Shown piece after piece: positions 27,170-35,866 of a DNA stretch of 64,000 nt. Source of the DNA: Devosia sp. Root685 (GTDB taxonomy: Bacteria > Pseudomonadota > Alphaproteobacteria > Rhizobiales > Devosiaceae); NCBI RefSeq assembly GCF_001427875.1, contig NZ_LMHK01000004.1, positions 309,903-373,902 on the forward strand, given 5' to 3'. Position 1 is the first letter of the stretch. Every line of letters starts with the position of its first letter. A model generated the notes under the pieces. The model did no database searches. It had not been told where the DNA came from and saw only the letters and a program-made list of their open reading frames with translations. Made by a program: the position numbers and the translations under genes.

Positions 27170-27772
27170 ATGCTGATCCTCGCCTCCTCCAGTCCGACCC
27201 GTAAAGCCTTGATGGAAAAGGCCTCTTTTTCCTTTTCCGTTATCCCGGCCGATGTGGATGAACGCGCCCTCGAAGCGCAGGCTTTGGGGAGTGGTGCTGA
27301 TGGGCGTGATCTCGCCGGCCTTCTCGCCAGGGCCAAGGCCGAAGCGGTCTCAAAACTGCACCCTGACGCCTATGTGATCGGCGCCGATCAAACTTTGGCT
27401 CTGGGCACCGAATTGCTCCACAAGCCTTCCTCAAGGGAAGATGCCGCGCGCCAGCTCGACCATCTCGCCGGCAAGACCCACCGGCTCCATGCCGCCGTCG
27501 CTCTGGTACGGAATGGCGAATTGCTCTGGTCCGATATCGAAACTGCCGAATTGACCATGCGCCAGTTTTCTCCCGAGGAACGCGACCTGGTGCTCGATCT
27601 TGAAGGCGCCGCCGCGCTAACCGCCGTCGGCGGCTATCGTCTCGAAGGTCCGTCCATTCGGCTCTTCGAGACCATTCAGGGCGATTATTTCACGATTCTC
27701 GGCCTGCCGCTCTTGCCCCTCGTCGGCGCCTTGCGCGATATCGCTCCGGAGCTGCTTTCCCTCGGGGCCTGA
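27170..27772 (+). CDS. maf: Maf-family nucleotide pyrophosphatase
   Basis: 200 residues. Maf proteins hydrolyse non-canonical or modified nucleoside triphosphates to monophosphates. LILASSSPTRKALMEKA at the N-terminus, the DERAL segment, VIGADQTLAL and the GGYRLEGPSIRLFETIQGDYFTILGLPL motif are all typical. It is the first gene on the right side of the putative origin. In many relatives a PPSR/DUF299 kinase gene stands between the origin and maf; it is absent here. aroE follows by five bases. Confidence 0.94.
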   Translation: MLILASSSPTRKALMEKASFSFSVIPADVDERALEAQALGSGADGRDLAGLLARAKAEAVSKLHPDAYVIGADQTLALGTELLHKPSSREDAARQLDHLAGKTHRLHAAVALVRNGELLWSDIETAELTMRQFSPEERDLVLDLEGAAALTAVGGYRLEGPSIRLFETIQGDYFTILGLPLLPLVGALRDIAPELLSLGA

Positions 27773-27777
27773 TCAAC

Positions 27778-28608
27778 GTGACCACTAAAGCATTCGTCAT
27801 CGGCCACCCCATCGCCCATTCGCGCTCGCCGCTCATTCATGGTACCTGGCTCGCCGAACACGGCATTGACGGTTCCTACGAAGCCATCGATGTGGCGCCC
27901 GCCGATCTCCCGGCCTTCTTCGAGCGCCTGCGATCCGGGGAATTTGCCGGCGGCAATGTCACCATCCCGCATAAGGAAGCGGTTTTCGCGCTTTGCGACA
28001 GCGTTGACGATCTCGCCAGAACCATCGGCGCGGTGAACACGCTCGTTGTCCGCAATGGACGGGTACACGGCTACAATACCGACTATCTCGGTTTTCTCGG
28101 CAATCTCGATGCCGCGGCACCCGGCTGGTCGGATGGTCCGCGCGATGCGCTGGTCATTGGCGCCGGTGGCGCCGCCCGCGCCATTCTCGTCGCCCTGCGC
28201 GAACGCAATGGCGGACAGGTGCATGTGCTCAATCGCACGCTGGCCAATGCGGAGGCGCTGGTCGAAGAAATCCATGGGCCCTTCGAGGCCCACGGCTTTG
28301 ACGCCTTCGCCGCCCTTGCGTCCAAAATCGGCATCGTCGTAAACACCAGCTCCATCGGCATGCATGGCAGCCGCTTCGACTGGCTCGACATGAGCCTGCT
28401 GCCAAAAACGACGCTCGTTACCGATATCGTCTATACCCCGCTTATTACCCCTCTCCTCGCCGACGCGGAGGCTCATGATCTGAAAATCGTCGATGGTCTG
28501 GGCATGCTGCTGCATCAGGCCGTGCCCGGATTTGCCGATTGGTTCGGCGTACGGCCGCACGTGACACCGGCCCTCCGCGCCCGCATCGAAGCGACATTGG
28601 GTCATTGA
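27778..28608 (+). CDS. aroE: Shikimate dehydrogenase
   Basis: 276 residues from a GTG start. AroE reduces 3-dehydroshikimate to shikimate with NADPH. The substrate motif GHPIAHSRSPLIHGTWL is near the N-terminus, with the catalytic Lys in GGNVTIPHKEAVF and the conserved NTLVVRNG. The Rossmann motif is VIGAGGAARAILVAL, and NTSSIGMHG and GLGMLLHQAVPGF follow. The maf-aroE-coaE-dnaQ order is standard beside alphaproteobacterial origins. coaE begins two bases after the stop. Confidence 0.96.
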   Translation: MTTKAFVIGHPIAHSRSPLIHGTWLAEHGIDGSYEAIDVAPADLPAFFERLRSGEFAGGNVTIPHKEAVFALCDSVDDLARTIGAVNTLVVRNGRVHGYNTDYLGFLGNLDAAAPGWSDGPRDALVIGAGGAARAILVALRERNGGQVHVLNRTLANAEALVEEIHGPFEAHGFDAFAALASKIGIVVNTSSIGMHGSRFDWLDMSLLPKTTLVTDIVYTPLITPLLADAEAHDLKIVDGLGMLLHQAVPGFADWFGVRPHVTPALRARIEATLGH

Positions 28609-28610
28609 CC

Positions 28611-29207
28611 ATGTGGCGGATCGGGGTGACGGGATCGATCGCTACCGGAAAATCAACCTTGCTTGCTGCCTTCGAAAAAGTCGGCGTTCCGACCTTCTCC
28701 GCCGACGCCGCTGTCGCCGCGCTCTATGAAGGCGAAGCCGTCGGCCCGGTAGAAGCGCTCTTTCCCGGCGTCAAAAAAGACCAAAAAATCGATCGGCAGG
28801 AATTGGCTCGGCGCCTCGCCTTGGATCCGCAAAATTTCAAAAAACTGGAAGCGGTCGTGCATCCGCTGGTCCGGCAAAAGATCGCCCAATTCATGGATAG
28901 CGCCGAAGCTGCGGGCCATATCGCCGCGGTAGTGGAAGTGCCCCTGCTCTTCGAGAGCGGCTATGACTATGGCTTTGACGCCATTGCCGTGACCTTCGTC
29001 GACCCAAAAATCCAAAATGAACGGATCATGGCCCGGCCCGGCATGACCGTGGAAAAGCGCGACACCTTGCTTGCCCGGCAGATGCCGCAGGATGAAAAGA
29101 AGAAGCGCGCGACTTATCTCTTCGACACAGCGCTTCCGCGCGACCAAATCGACGCCAAAGTCGCCGCTTTGATCGCCGACCTCAAGGCCAAGGGACCAAA
29201 AACATGA
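28611..29207 (+). CDS. coaE: Dephospho-CoA kinase
   Basis: 198 residues. CoaE phosphorylates dephospho-CoA in the last step of CoA synthesis. The P-loop GVTGSIATGKSTLLAAF is at residues 5-21, followed by FSADAAVAALY, HPLVRQKIAQF and EVPLLFESGYDYGFDAIAVTF, the family core. An upstream ATG in frame would extend into aroE, so the ATG at 28611 is used. Its stop overlaps the dnaQ start by four bases. Confidence 0.95.
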   Translation: MWRIGVTGSIATGKSTLLAAFEKVGVPTFSADAAVAALYEGEAVGPVEALFPGVKKDQKIDRQELARRLALDPQNFKKLEAVVHPLVRQKIAQFMDSAEAAGHIAAVVEVPLLFESGYDYGFDAIAVTFVDPKIQNERIMARPGMTVEKRDTLLARQMPQDEKKKRATYLFDTALPRDQIDAKVAALIADLKAKGPKT

Positions 29208-29914
29208 TCCGGGAAATCGTCCTCGATACTGAAACGACCGGGCTTTCCCATGCCGAGGGCGACCGGCTTGTCGAAATCGGCTGCGTCGAACTGATCAACC
29301 ACATTCCCTCGGGCAAGAATTTTCACGTCTATATCAACCCCCAGCGGAACATGCCCGAAGAGGCGTTTCGCGTGCATGGGCTGAGCGAGGAATTTCTGTC
29401 CGACAAGCCGCTTTTCGCGTCGCTGGCCGAAGAATTTCGCACCTTTGTCGATGGCGCGCGGCTCATCATTCACAACGCCCCCTTCGATATGGGCTTTTTG
29501 AATGCCGAGCTTGTCCGGGCCGGCCTCCGCACGCTCGACAATGAAGTCATCGATACCGTCATGCTGGCGCGCAAAAAGCACCCGGGCGCCCGCGTCAGCC
29601 TCGACGCGCTCTGCAAGCACTATGGCATCGACAATTCCCGCCGCACGCTCCACGGCGCTCTGCTCGACAGCGAGATCCTTGCCGAGGTCTATCTCGAGCT
29701 TATCGGCGGCAAGCAGGTGAGCCTGGCGCTGATGGCCGAAGTCGAAAGCGATGGCAGTGACGCTTTGGCAACCCGCATCGCCGCCCTGCCCCGCCCGACA
29801 CCCCTGCCCTCGCGCATTTCGCTTGCCGAAGCAGAAGCCCACGAAGCCTTTGTCGGCAAAATGGGTGAAACGGCGATCTGGGCCCAATATGCCGAGGTCG
29901 AGGCGGCCGAATAA
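29204..29914 (+). CDS. dnaQ: DNA polymerase III epsilon subunit (proofreading exonuclease)
   Basis: 236 residues. Epsilon is the 3'-5' proofreader of the replicase. The ExoI motif is IVLDTETTGLSHAEGDRLVEIG, ExoII is IIHNAPFDMGFLNAEL, and the Exo III region is HGALLDSEILAEVYLEL with the catalytic His. A C-terminal extension contacts the alpha subunit. It ends the maf-aroE-coaE-dnaQ operon and converges on secB across a family A repeat. Confidence 0.96.
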   Translation: MIREIVLDTETTGLSHAEGDRLVEIGCVELINHIPSGKNFHVYINPQRNMPEEAFRVHGLSEEFLSDKPLFASLAEEFRTFVDGARLIIHNAPFDMGFLNAELVRAGLRTLDNEVIDTVMLARKKHPGARVSLDALCKHYGIDNSRRTLHGALLDSEILAEVYLELIGGKQVSLALMAEVESDGSDALATRIAALPRPTPLPSRISLAEAEAHEAFVGKMGETAIWAQYAEVEAAE

Positions 29915-29928
29915 CGCTCGGGGCTGCC

Positions 29929-30053
29929 AGTAGCCCTCATGGTGAGGTGGACGGCGTAGCCGACCCTCGAACCACAAGGGCGTGCCTCCGACGCTCGCGC
30001 CACATCCTCGTGGTTCGAGGCTTTGCTGCGCAAAGCACCTCACCATGAGGATT
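29929..30053. repeat. Family A repeat, copy 3 (dnaQ-secB)
   Basis: Full unit with inverted ends AGTAGCCCTCATGGTGAGG and CCTCACCATGAGGATT, at a convergent junction. Inner arms share TCGAACCAC/GTGGTTCGA. Confidence 0.88.
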
Positions 30054-30071
30054 ACCGATACTTCCGAAAAT

Positions 30072-30101
30072 ACAAAAAACCCCAGCTCACGCCGGGGTTC
30101 T
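30072..30101 (-). terminator. Terminator of secB
   Basis: On the minus strand ACCCCGGC-GTGA-GCTGGGGT is followed by a T run, about 25 bases after the secB stop. Confidence 0.85.
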
Positions 30102-30125
30102 TCAAATCCAAAAATCGCGAAAAAA

Positions 30126-30644
30126 TCAGTTCGGCAGATCGGTTGCTGGCGCGGCAGCGGCGCCGCCTTCCTGCTGCTTGGCCGCAAGCGCGGCAAGGTT
30201 CTGGCGGTAGATCGCCATGAAGTCGACCGGCTCCATCATCAGCGGCGGGAAGCCGCCCTGCTGGGTGACATTGGCCAGCACCTGGCGGGCAAACGGGAAG
30301 ATCAGGCGCGGGCACTCAACCATGAGAAGGCCGCTGAGCTGGGCTTCGGGAATGCTCTTGAGGCGGAAGACGCCGCCATAGACCAGTTCCACGTTGAACA
30401 GCAGCGTTTCCTCGCGATTGGCCTTGGCCTTGAGGTTCAATTCGACCGCATAGAGGTCGTCGGCCTGCTTCTTGACGCCAACCGAGATCGAGACATTGAA
30501 CGCCGGATTGCCGCCGCCTGCCATGATCGAGCCGGGCGCGCCGGGGTTTTCGAAGGAAAGGTCGCGCACATATTGACCCACAAGGTTCATGCTGGGCGCG
30601 GTGCCGGGCTGGGTCGCTGCTGCGCCTTCGTTTTCTTCGGCCAT
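30126..30644 (-). CDS. secB: Protein-export chaperone SecB
   Basis: 172 residues. SecB keeps preproteins unfolded for SecA. NLVGQYVRDLSFENPGAPG near the N-terminus, LNLKAKANREETLLFNVELVYGGVF, and the LIFPFARQVLANVTQQGGFPPLMMEPVDF stretch (in parts) are diagnostic. The ATG at 30644 is chosen; one at 30713 would add 23 unrelated residues. A Gln/Ala-rich tail is usual in this group. It converges on dnaQ and precedes fxsA-tim44, the common order near the origin. Confidence 0.96.
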   Translation of the reverse strand: MAEENEGAAATQPGTAPSMNLVGQYVRDLSFENPGAPGSIMAGGGNPAFNVSISVGVKKQADDLYAVELNLKAKANREETLLFNVELVYGGVFRLKSIPEAQLSGLLMVECPRLIFPFARQVLANVTQQGGFPPLMMEPVDFMAIYRQNLAALAAKQQEGGAAAAPATDLPN

Positions 30645-30734
30645 CTTTGGTTCCCTTATATTCCGGTTGGAACAATCCTGCGGGTGGCTAGCATCTTTGC
30701 CCGATTGGGACAAGCAAAGAGGCTTTTTGCAGCG

Positions 30735-31202
30735 CTATTTGCGCTGCCAGTCATCCCCATCGAGGTCGATCGTTCCGGGCCCTTTGAGATTGGGCGGGGT
30801 GGGATCCGCGCCATGACGATAGCTCGCCGTAGTCTCGACCACTCTCACATTGCGCGTCAGCGTCTTGTAGAGCCAGGCGCGCACCGGCGGCAAAAGCAGC
30901 AGCACGGCGATGAAGTCGCCGAGAAACCCCGGAATGATCAGCAACACCGCCGCCACCGCCAGCAACATGCCGTCGAACAAGGTCTGCCCCGGCAGCGTGC
31001 CGGTGCTCATATTGGTCCGCATGCGGTTGAGGACGCCGAGGCCCTGTTGACGCAATACGAAACCGCCGACAACAACGGCAAGGATGACGAGACCCAGCGT
31101 GGGCAAGACGCCGATGGCGCGGCCGACGAGGATGAACAGGGCAATTTCGATAAGCGGCAGGGCCAGAAGAAGAAGGGGAATGAAGCGGAGCAACCGGGTC
31201 AT
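30735..31202 (-). CDS. fxsA: FxsA-family membrane protein
   Basis: 155 residues. Hydrophobic segments lie at about residues 3-22 (LLRFIPLLLLALPLIEIALF), 25-48 and 75-100. FxsA/YtzA proteins affect phage T7 exclusion in E. coli; the normal cell role is unknown. The start at 31202 (MTRLLRF) matches the family; an upstream ATG would include the promoter. It diverges from the tim44-like gene across a 128-base gap containing the perfect palindrome CCTATATATAGG. Confidence 0.88.
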   Translation of the reverse strand: MTRLLRFIPLLLLALPLIEIALFILVGRAIGVLPTLGLVILAVVVGGFVLRQQGLGVLNRMRTNMSTGTLPGQTLFDGMLLAVAAVLLIIPGFLGDFIAVLLLLPPVRAWLYKTLTRNVRVVETTASYRHGADPTPPNLKGPGTIDLDGDDWQRK

Positions 31203-31269
31203 CCTTTGTTTGTGAAGGGCGCGGCAAATCGCGCTACCTTGTGTGAACTGGTTTTGAGCTAAAGCTTTC

Positions 31270-31281
31270 CCTATATATAGG
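31270..31281. promoter_or_regulatory. Palindrome CCTATATATAGG in the fxsA-tim44 gap
   Basis: A perfect 12-base palindrome about 50 bases upstream of the tim44-like start, overlapping a possible -10 element (TATATA). It is a candidate operator or promoter core for the divergent genes. Confidence 0.35.
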
Positions 31282-31330
31282 AACGACAAAAGCGCTCGGC
31301 GAGCGCCCAACTACTCAGGTGCACCGATTC

Positions 31331-32056
31331 ATGGACGATTTTCTCGATCTGCCTACTCTCATCGCCATCGTGGTCGCGGTTTTCGTGCTCTTCCGCCTCC
31401 GCTCGGTCCTGGGAACGCGGACCGGCACTGAGCGCCCGCCCGTCGATCGCTCCCGTTCGACGCAGACCGAGAAGAAAGCCGCCAACGCCGACGAAACGGT
31501 CGTGCCGATCCGTCCTCGAGCCGCCGATGCGCCTGATCTCGACGATGAACGCCGCGCCCGCAAGACCGAAGCCGAGATCGAACAGGCCGCTGCCGGCAAT
31601 GCCGATCTCGCTACCGGCCTTCGCGCCGTTGTCGAAGCCGACCCGACTTTTACCCCCAAATCCTTCCTCGAAGGCGCCAAGCAAGCCTATGAGATGATCG
31701 TCACCGGCTTTGCCGAAGGCGACCGCCAGACCCTCAAAAACCTCCTCGACAAGGATGTTTATGACAGCTTTGCCCGCGCCCTGACCGAGCGTGAGGCCGC
31801 CGGCCACAAGAACGAGTTTACTTTTGTCGGCCTGCCCAAGGTCGCCATCGTCAATGCCGAATATGACAAGAAAAACATCCTGATCACGGTGGATTTCCAC
31901 GCCGAGGTCGTTTCGGCCATTCGCGACAAGGACGGTAACCTCGTCGAAGGCAATGCCGATCAGGTGCAGACCATCGCTGATGAGTGGACCTTTGCGCGCA
32001 ATCCAAAATCGCGCGATCCCAATTGGAAGGTCATCACCACGAGCCAGCTCGACTAA
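31331..32056 (+). CDS. Tim44/TimA-like membrane protein
   Basis: 241 residues. An N-terminal membrane segment at about 7-22 (DLPTLIAIVVAVFVLFRLRSVLG) precedes a charged, disordered linker and the C-terminal Tim44-like domain (about 110-241), with FLEGAKQAYEMIVTGFAEGD, LLDKDVYDSFARALTEREA and DEWTFARNPKSRDPNWKV. Bacterial TimA is the likely ancestor of the mitochondrial import motor subunit. I use the ATG at 31331; a GTG at 31319 adds four residues. In many relatives mltA follows; here smr comes directly. Confidence 0.9.
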   Translation: MDDFLDLPTLIAIVVAVFVLFRLRSVLGTRTGTERPPVDRSRSTQTEKKAANADETVVPIRPRAADAPDLDDERRARKTEAEIEQAAAGNADLATGLRAVVEADPTFTPKSFLEGAKQAYEMIVTGFAEGDRQTLKNLLDKDVYDSFARALTEREAAGHKNEFTFVGLPKVAIVNAEYDKKNILITVDFHAEVVSAIRDKDGNLVEGNADQVQTIADEWTFARNPKSRDPNWKVITTSQLD

Positions 32057-32076
32057 ATCCTTCGGCAGGCCCTTCC

Positions 32077-32658
32077 ATGTCCAAGCGCGACGCCAGGCGC
32101 CTGCCGCACGATTTTCATCTCTGGACCACCGTGTCCGAGACAGTCGAACCCCTGCGCCGCAAGGGCCTTTTAAAACTCGGCCATGGCACCCTGCCCATTC
32201 CCGAGCCCGAACCGGCCCCGGCCATCAAAGCGCCGCCGAGGATGGGCAAACCAAAACAGCCCTTCCTCGCGCCCTATCAAGCGCCGATCCAGCCGGCAAA
32301 AGTGGTCGAAAAGTCAGTCGATCCGGCCATCCACAAAAAGGTTCGCCGCGGCCGTATCGAAATCGATGGCACGATCGATCTTCACGGCATGACCCAGTTT
32401 GAAGCCCGCGAAACCCTCCGCCGCTATATCGGCGCCCGCGCTGCCCGCGGCGATCGCACCCTGCTGGTGATCACCGGCAAGGGCACGAAAACCGAAAACG
32501 ACTATGTTTCGGCTATGACCGAGCGCGGTATCTTGCGCACCATGCTGCCCATCTGGCTTTCCGAGCCGGGCCTCTCGCACCTGATATCCGGCTGGAGCCT
32601 TGCCGCCCGCGGCCATGGTGGGGAGGGCGCCTGGTATGTGCGTCTGCGTCGCCCATGA
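32077..32658 (+). CDS. Smr/MutS2-domain protein
   Basis: 193 residues. The N-terminal half is basic and Pro-rich, and the C-terminal half is a Smr domain: IDLHGMTQFEARETLRRYI, LLVITGKGTKT and a final WYVRLRR. Smr domains are nucleases or RNA/DNA-binding folds; the housekeeping alphaproteobacterial form has no set function. The start at 32077 (MSKRDARRL) lies 20 bases after the tim44-like stop. The stop overlaps the XRE gene by four bases. Confidence 0.9.
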   Translation: MSKRDARRLPHDFHLWTTVSETVEPLRRKGLLKLGHGTLPIPEPEPAPAIKAPPRMGKPKQPFLAPYQAPIQPAKVVEKSVDPAIHKKVRRGRIEIDGTIDLHGMTQFEARETLRRYIGARAARGDRTLLVITGKGTKTENDYVSAMTERGILRTMLPIWLSEPGLSHLISGWSLAARGHGGEGAWYVRLRRP

Positions 32659-33023
32659 CCCCGCTTGGTGCCAAATTCCGGGCCCTGCGCGAAGCCCGCG
32701 GTATTTCGCTCAAAGAAATGGCAGCGGCTTTGAACGTCTCGAGTGCCTATCTCTCAGCCCTCGAACACGGCCGCCGCGGCCAGCCCACGAGTTTTCTGCT
32801 CCACCGCATCATCGCCTTCTTCAACGTCATCTGGGACGAAGCCGAAGAACTGCAGCGCCTCGCGGAAATTTCCGATCCCAAAGTCACCATCGACACCGGC
32901 GGCCTCACCCCCGAAGCCACCGAATTCACCAATCGCCTGCGCGACAATATCGACCGGCTGGAGCCGGACGATCTCAAATTCCTGCGCGATGAACTGGTGA
33001 AGCGCGCGGGGAAGAAGCGGTAG
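32655..33023 (+). CDS. XRE-family helix-turn-helix regulator
   Basis: 122 residues. An XRE helix-turn-helix occupies about residues 6-60 (KFRALREARGISLKEMAAALNVSSAYLSALEHG), followed by a region with FFNVIWDEAEELQRLAEI and DLKFLRDELVKRAGKK. Similar proteins always follow smr in Hyphomicrobiales, so it is probably a conserved chromosomal regulator rather than a phage repressor. The target is unknown. It ends at a convergent junction with hslU that is packed with palindromic repeats. Confidence 0.88.
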   Translation: MTPLGAKFRALREARGISLKEMAAALNVSSAYLSALEHGRRGQPTSFLLHRIIAFFNVIWDEAEELQRLAEISDPKVTIDTGGLTPEATEFTNRLRDNIDRLEPDDLKFLRDELVKRAGKKR

Positions 33024-33036
33024 ACCACCGGCCCCA

Positions 33037-33062
33037 ACCGAATTCGCTATAGCGAATTCGGT
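33037..33062. repeat. 26-base perfect palindrome after the XRE gene
   Basis: ACCGAATTCGCTA followed by TAGCGAATTCGGT is perfectly self-complementary. It opens the repeat block and is similar in design to the variable hairpins found further right. Confidence 0.8.
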
Positions 33063-33330
33063 GACCCCTCACCCCTTGAGGGAGAGGGACAGACCAACTT
33101 TGCGTTCAGCAAATTGGTCGGGGTGAGGGGTTTTGAGCCGGCCCGAAGGGCAAATTTGCTCCAGTGGAGCAAATTTAGGCGAGAAAGCCATTTGAGCTAT
33201 GCTCAAATGGCCGGGCCTCCGCAGAGGAGCTTGCATAGACCGCAAGAATACCCCTCATCCCGACCGAAATTCGCAAATACAAATTCGGTGACCCTTCGGG
33301 CACCTTCTCCCGCAAGGGGAGAAGGCAGAT
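33063..33330. repeat. Family D repeat block, copy 1
   Basis: CCCCTCACCCCTTGAGGGAG and GGTCGGGGTGAGGGG form an outer inverted pair with an inner hairpin of constant loop GTTCA. A second module GACCCTTCGGGCACCTTCTC with GGGGAGAAGG follows. The four-hairpin element lies inside the block. The gap is 429 bases and shows no gene. Confidence 0.8.
33141..33227 (+). repeat. Four-hairpin covarying element, copy 1
   Basis: In order: GCCC-GAA-GGGC; AAATTTGCTCC-AGT-GGAGCAAATTT; linker AGGCGAGAAAG; CCATTTGAGC-TAT-GCTCAAATGG; CCTC-CGCA-GAGG. Every stem is perfect. It lies at the convergent XRE-hslU junction, oriented with the XRE gene. Confidence 0.85.
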
Positions 33331-33348
33331 CAGAGGCCCCCCCACCCA

Positions 33349-33427
33349 CGATGTCATTCCCGCGAAGGCGGGAATCCCCGTTTCGGCCCCACAAAAAGAG
33401 ATCCCCGCTTTCGCGGGGATGACGTCG
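33349..33427. repeat. Family B palindromic repeat, copy 3
   Basis: ATTCCCGCGAAGGCGGGAAT and ATCCCCGCTTTCGCGGGGAT lie about 29 bases apart, at the convergent XRE-hslU junction. Confidence 0.85.
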
Positions 33428-33452
33428 TGTTTGTCGATGGTGCTTTCGCGCC

Positions 33453-34763
33453 CTACAGCACGAACTTGCTCAGATCCGTATCCTTGGCCAGCTCGCCAAC
33501 TCTGTCGCGCACAAAAGCCGCGTCGATCTCGATCGCCTGCCCGGCTCTATCCGGCGCATCGAAGGAAATCTCTTCGACCAGCCGTTCCATCACCGTCTGC
33601 AACCGCCGCGCGCCGATATTCTCGACGCTGTCATTGACCTTCACTGCCGCATCGGCAATCGCTTCAATGGCATCCGTCGTAAAACTCAGCGTGACCCCTT
33701 CGGTCCCCATCAGCGCCACATATTGGCGAACGAGACTCGCCTCGGTGTCGTTGAGGATGCGAATGAAGTCTTCGCGGGTAAGCGCCTTCAGTTCGACCCG
33801 GATCGGCAGGCGACCCTGCAATTCGGGCAGCAAGTCCGAAGGCTTGCTCACATGGAACGCGCCCGAAGCGATGAACAAGATATGGTCGGTCTTCACCGGC
33901 CCATACTTCGTCGCAACTGTCGTGCCTTCGATCAGCGGCAGCAGGTCCCGCTGTACGCCTTCGCGCGATGGCCCACCGGAAACGCCACCTTCGCGGGCCG
34001 CCACCTTATCGATCTCGTCGATGAAGACGATGCCGTGGTTTTCGACGAGCTCGATGGCTTCGGTCTTGAGCTGTTCCTGGTCGAGCAACTTGTCCGCCTC
34101 TTCGGCGATCAGCGGCTCATAGGCGTCCTTCACCTTGACCTTGCGCTTGACCCCGCGCCCGCCCATCGCCTGCTTGAACATGTCGGAAAGGTTGATCATG
34201 CCGATGCCGCCATTGGGCATGCCCGGCATTTCGAACCCGCCCGTGTTGGGCGCGGGCTGCATTTCGATCTCGATTTCCTTGTCGTCGAGTTCGTTTTTCC
34301 GCAGCTTGGCCCGGAACGAGTCGCGCGTCGATGGTGTCGCCGATGTCCCGACCAGTGCATCGAGCACCCGCTCTTCGGCATTGTGATGGGCCTGCGCCTG
34401 CACATCGCGCCGGCGATTGTCACGCAGGACGGTGATCCCCGCCTCAACGAGGTCGCGAACAATCTGCTCAACGTCGCGGCCGACATAGCCGACCTCGGTA
34501 AACTTGGTCGCTTCCACCTTCACGAACGGCGCCTGCGCCAATCGAGCCAGCCGTCGCGAAATCTCGGTCTTGCCGACGCCGGTCGGCCCGATCATCAGGA
34601 TATTCTTGGGCGTCACTTCGCGCCGCAGCTCGGGAGGAAGCTGCTGCCGGCGCCAGCGATTGCGCAGCGCCACGGCCACGGCGCGCTTGGCGTCATGCTG
34701 GCCGACGATATTGCGGTCCAGCTCCGAGACGATTTCGCGCGGCGAAAAATTGGTTTCACTCAT
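33453..34763 (-). CDS. hslU: ATP-dependent protease ATPase subunit HslU
   Basis: 436 residues. HslU unfolds substrates for HslV. The N-terminal [34 protein letters not shown] and Walker [17 protein letters not shown] are present. The I domain is about 110-230, and Walker [17 protein letters not shown], the sensor region and C-terminal LSKFVL (the HslV-binding tail) follow. The ATG at 34763 ([11 protein letters not shown]) is preferred over 34787. The start overlaps the GNAT gene by eight bases. Confidence 0.97.
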   Translation of the reverse strand: MSETNFSPREIVSELDRNIVGQHDAKRAVAVALRNRWRRQQLPPELRREVTPKNILMIGPTGVGKTEISRRLARLAQAPFVKVEATKFTEVGYVGRDVEQIVRDLVEAGITVLRDNRRRDVQAQAHHNAEERVLDALVGTSATPSTRDSFRAKLRKNELDDKEIEIEMQPAPNTGGFEMPGMPNGGIGMINLSDMFKQAMGGRGVKRKVKVKDAYEPLIAEEADKLLDQEQLKTEAIELVENHGIVFIDEIDKVAAREGGVSGGPSREGVQRDLLPLIEGTTVATKYGPVKTDHILFIASGAFHVSKPSDLLPELQGRLPIRVELKALTREDFIRILNDTEASLVRQYVALMGTEGVTLSFTTDAIEAIADAAVKVNDSVENIGARRLQTVMERLVEEISFDAPDRAGQAIEIDAAFVRDRVGELAKDTDLSKFVL

Positions 34764-35280
34764 TGCTTGTCTTTCCTGGTGCCTCATCGAGATAGCGCAC
34801 CATCAAATGATCGCCATAAAACCGTCCGCCCCAGAAGTAGGCACGGGGGTCGCTGGCATAAATATGAAAGCCGGTCTTTTCATAGAACCGGATGGCGGCG
34901 GGGTTTTCGTCCCATACGCCCAGATGGACCTGCATCACCCGGCCCTTGGCATAGGTGAGGATGGTTTCAACCAATGACACTGCGCAGCCACTGCCACGTA
35001 GCGCTGGTCGGACATACATCTGGATCAGCCAACCCCGATGCTTGTCCTTGTCGCCGGCTTCCTGAAAGAAGCCGGCCAGGCCAACAAGCTGCCCGTCCTC
35101 GGCAAAGGCGCCGAACAGCGACAGTTTTTCCAGCGTCTCGCGCCAGAAGGCATCGGGTTTGCCGACAGCACTGTCATAAGTGCTGGCATAGGCTTCAGGA
35201 TGATCGCGAAGGCTATCGAGCCTTACGGCCCGGTATGCCGCCATATCATCCTTGGTCAGCCGCCGAATGGAGAAGGTCAC
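34756..35280 (-). CDS. GNAT-family acetyltransferase (between hslV and hslU)
   Basis: 174 residues. The N-terminal [32 protein letters not shown] is a typical GNAT start. The acetyl-CoA loop lies in [21 protein letters not shown], and [29 protein letters not shown] closes the fold. The R/Q-x-x-G-x-G/A signature is RGSGCA, so CoA binding is likely. It sits two bases after hslV and overlaps hslU by eight, so it is made together with the heat-shock protease. This arrangement recurs in rhizobia; the substrate is unknown. Confidence 0.9.
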   Translation of the reverse strand: MTFSIRRLTKDDMAAYRAVRLDSLRDHPEAYASTYDSAVGKPDAFWRETLEKLSLFGAFAEDGQLVGLAGFFQEAGDKDKHRGWLIQMYVRPALRGSGCAVSLVETILTYAKGRVMQVHLGVWDENPAAIRFYEKTGFHIYASDPRAYFWGGRFYGDHLMVRYLDEAPGKTSNE

Positions 35281-35282
35281 GG

Positions 35283-35837
35283 TTAGAGCTCGATGGTTTC
35301 AAGTGTGACATTGCCATTGGTATAGACGCAGATTTCCTCCGCGATCTTCATGGCCCGGCGCGCGATATCTTCGGCATCAAGCTCAGTCGCCTGATGGAGG
35401 GCCAAAGCCGCTGAATGCGCATAATTGCCGCCCGAGCCAATGGCGATCACGCCATGGTCCGGCGTCAACACGTCGCCCGTGCCCGTAAGAACCAGCGTGT
35501 CGGTCTTGTCCGCCACGATCATCATGGCTTCCAATTTCCGCAGATACCGGTCCGTCCGCCAATCTTTTGCCAATTCAACGGCGGCGCGCATCAGCTGGTC
35601 CGGATACTGTTCCAGCTTGCCTTCGAGCCGCTCAAACAGGGTAAAAGCGTCGGCGGTCGAACCGGCAAAGCCGCCGATCACCTTGCCACCGGCAAGCCGG
35701 CGCACTTTCTTGGCGGTATGCTTCATTACCGTCGGGCCCATGGAAACCTGGCCGTCGCCAGCGACGACAACCTTGTTGCCCTTGCGCACGGAAACGATGG
35801 TCGTCCCGTGCCACCCGGGAAATGCACTGTCACTCAT
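35283..35837 (-). CDS. hslV: ATP-dependent protease peptidase subunit HslV
   Basis: 184 residues. HslV is the proteasome-like N-terminal-threonine peptidase. After removal of the leader ending in GWHG, the catalytic Thr starts the mature chain [54 protein letters not shown] and the C-terminal [14 protein letters not shown] are also typical. The start at 35837 is preferred; an upstream ATG would add 19 unrelated residues. It heads hslV-GNAT-hslU and diverges from hisB. Confidence 0.97.
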   Translation of the reverse strand: MSDSAFPGWHGTTIVSVRKGNKVVVAGDGQVSMGPTVMKHTAKKVRRLAGGKVIGGFAGSTADAFTLFERLEGKLEQYPDQLMRAAVELAKDWRTDRYLRKLEAMMIVADKTDTLVLTGTGDVLTPDHGVIAIGSGGNYAHSAALALHQATELDAEDIARRAMKIAEEICVYTNGNVTLETIEL

Positions 35838-35866
35838 TTGGGAAAATACTCCGAACTGTTGAGTGA

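Noticed and set aside
29114..30196. 360-codon minus-strand frame opposite dnaQ
   Set aside because: Antisense shadow that also runs through a family A repeat and into secB.
33037..33427. Possible CRISPR array in the XRE-hslU gap
   Set aside because: Repeats are palindromic and of several families, without evenly spaced identical units or unique spacers, and no cas genes are present.
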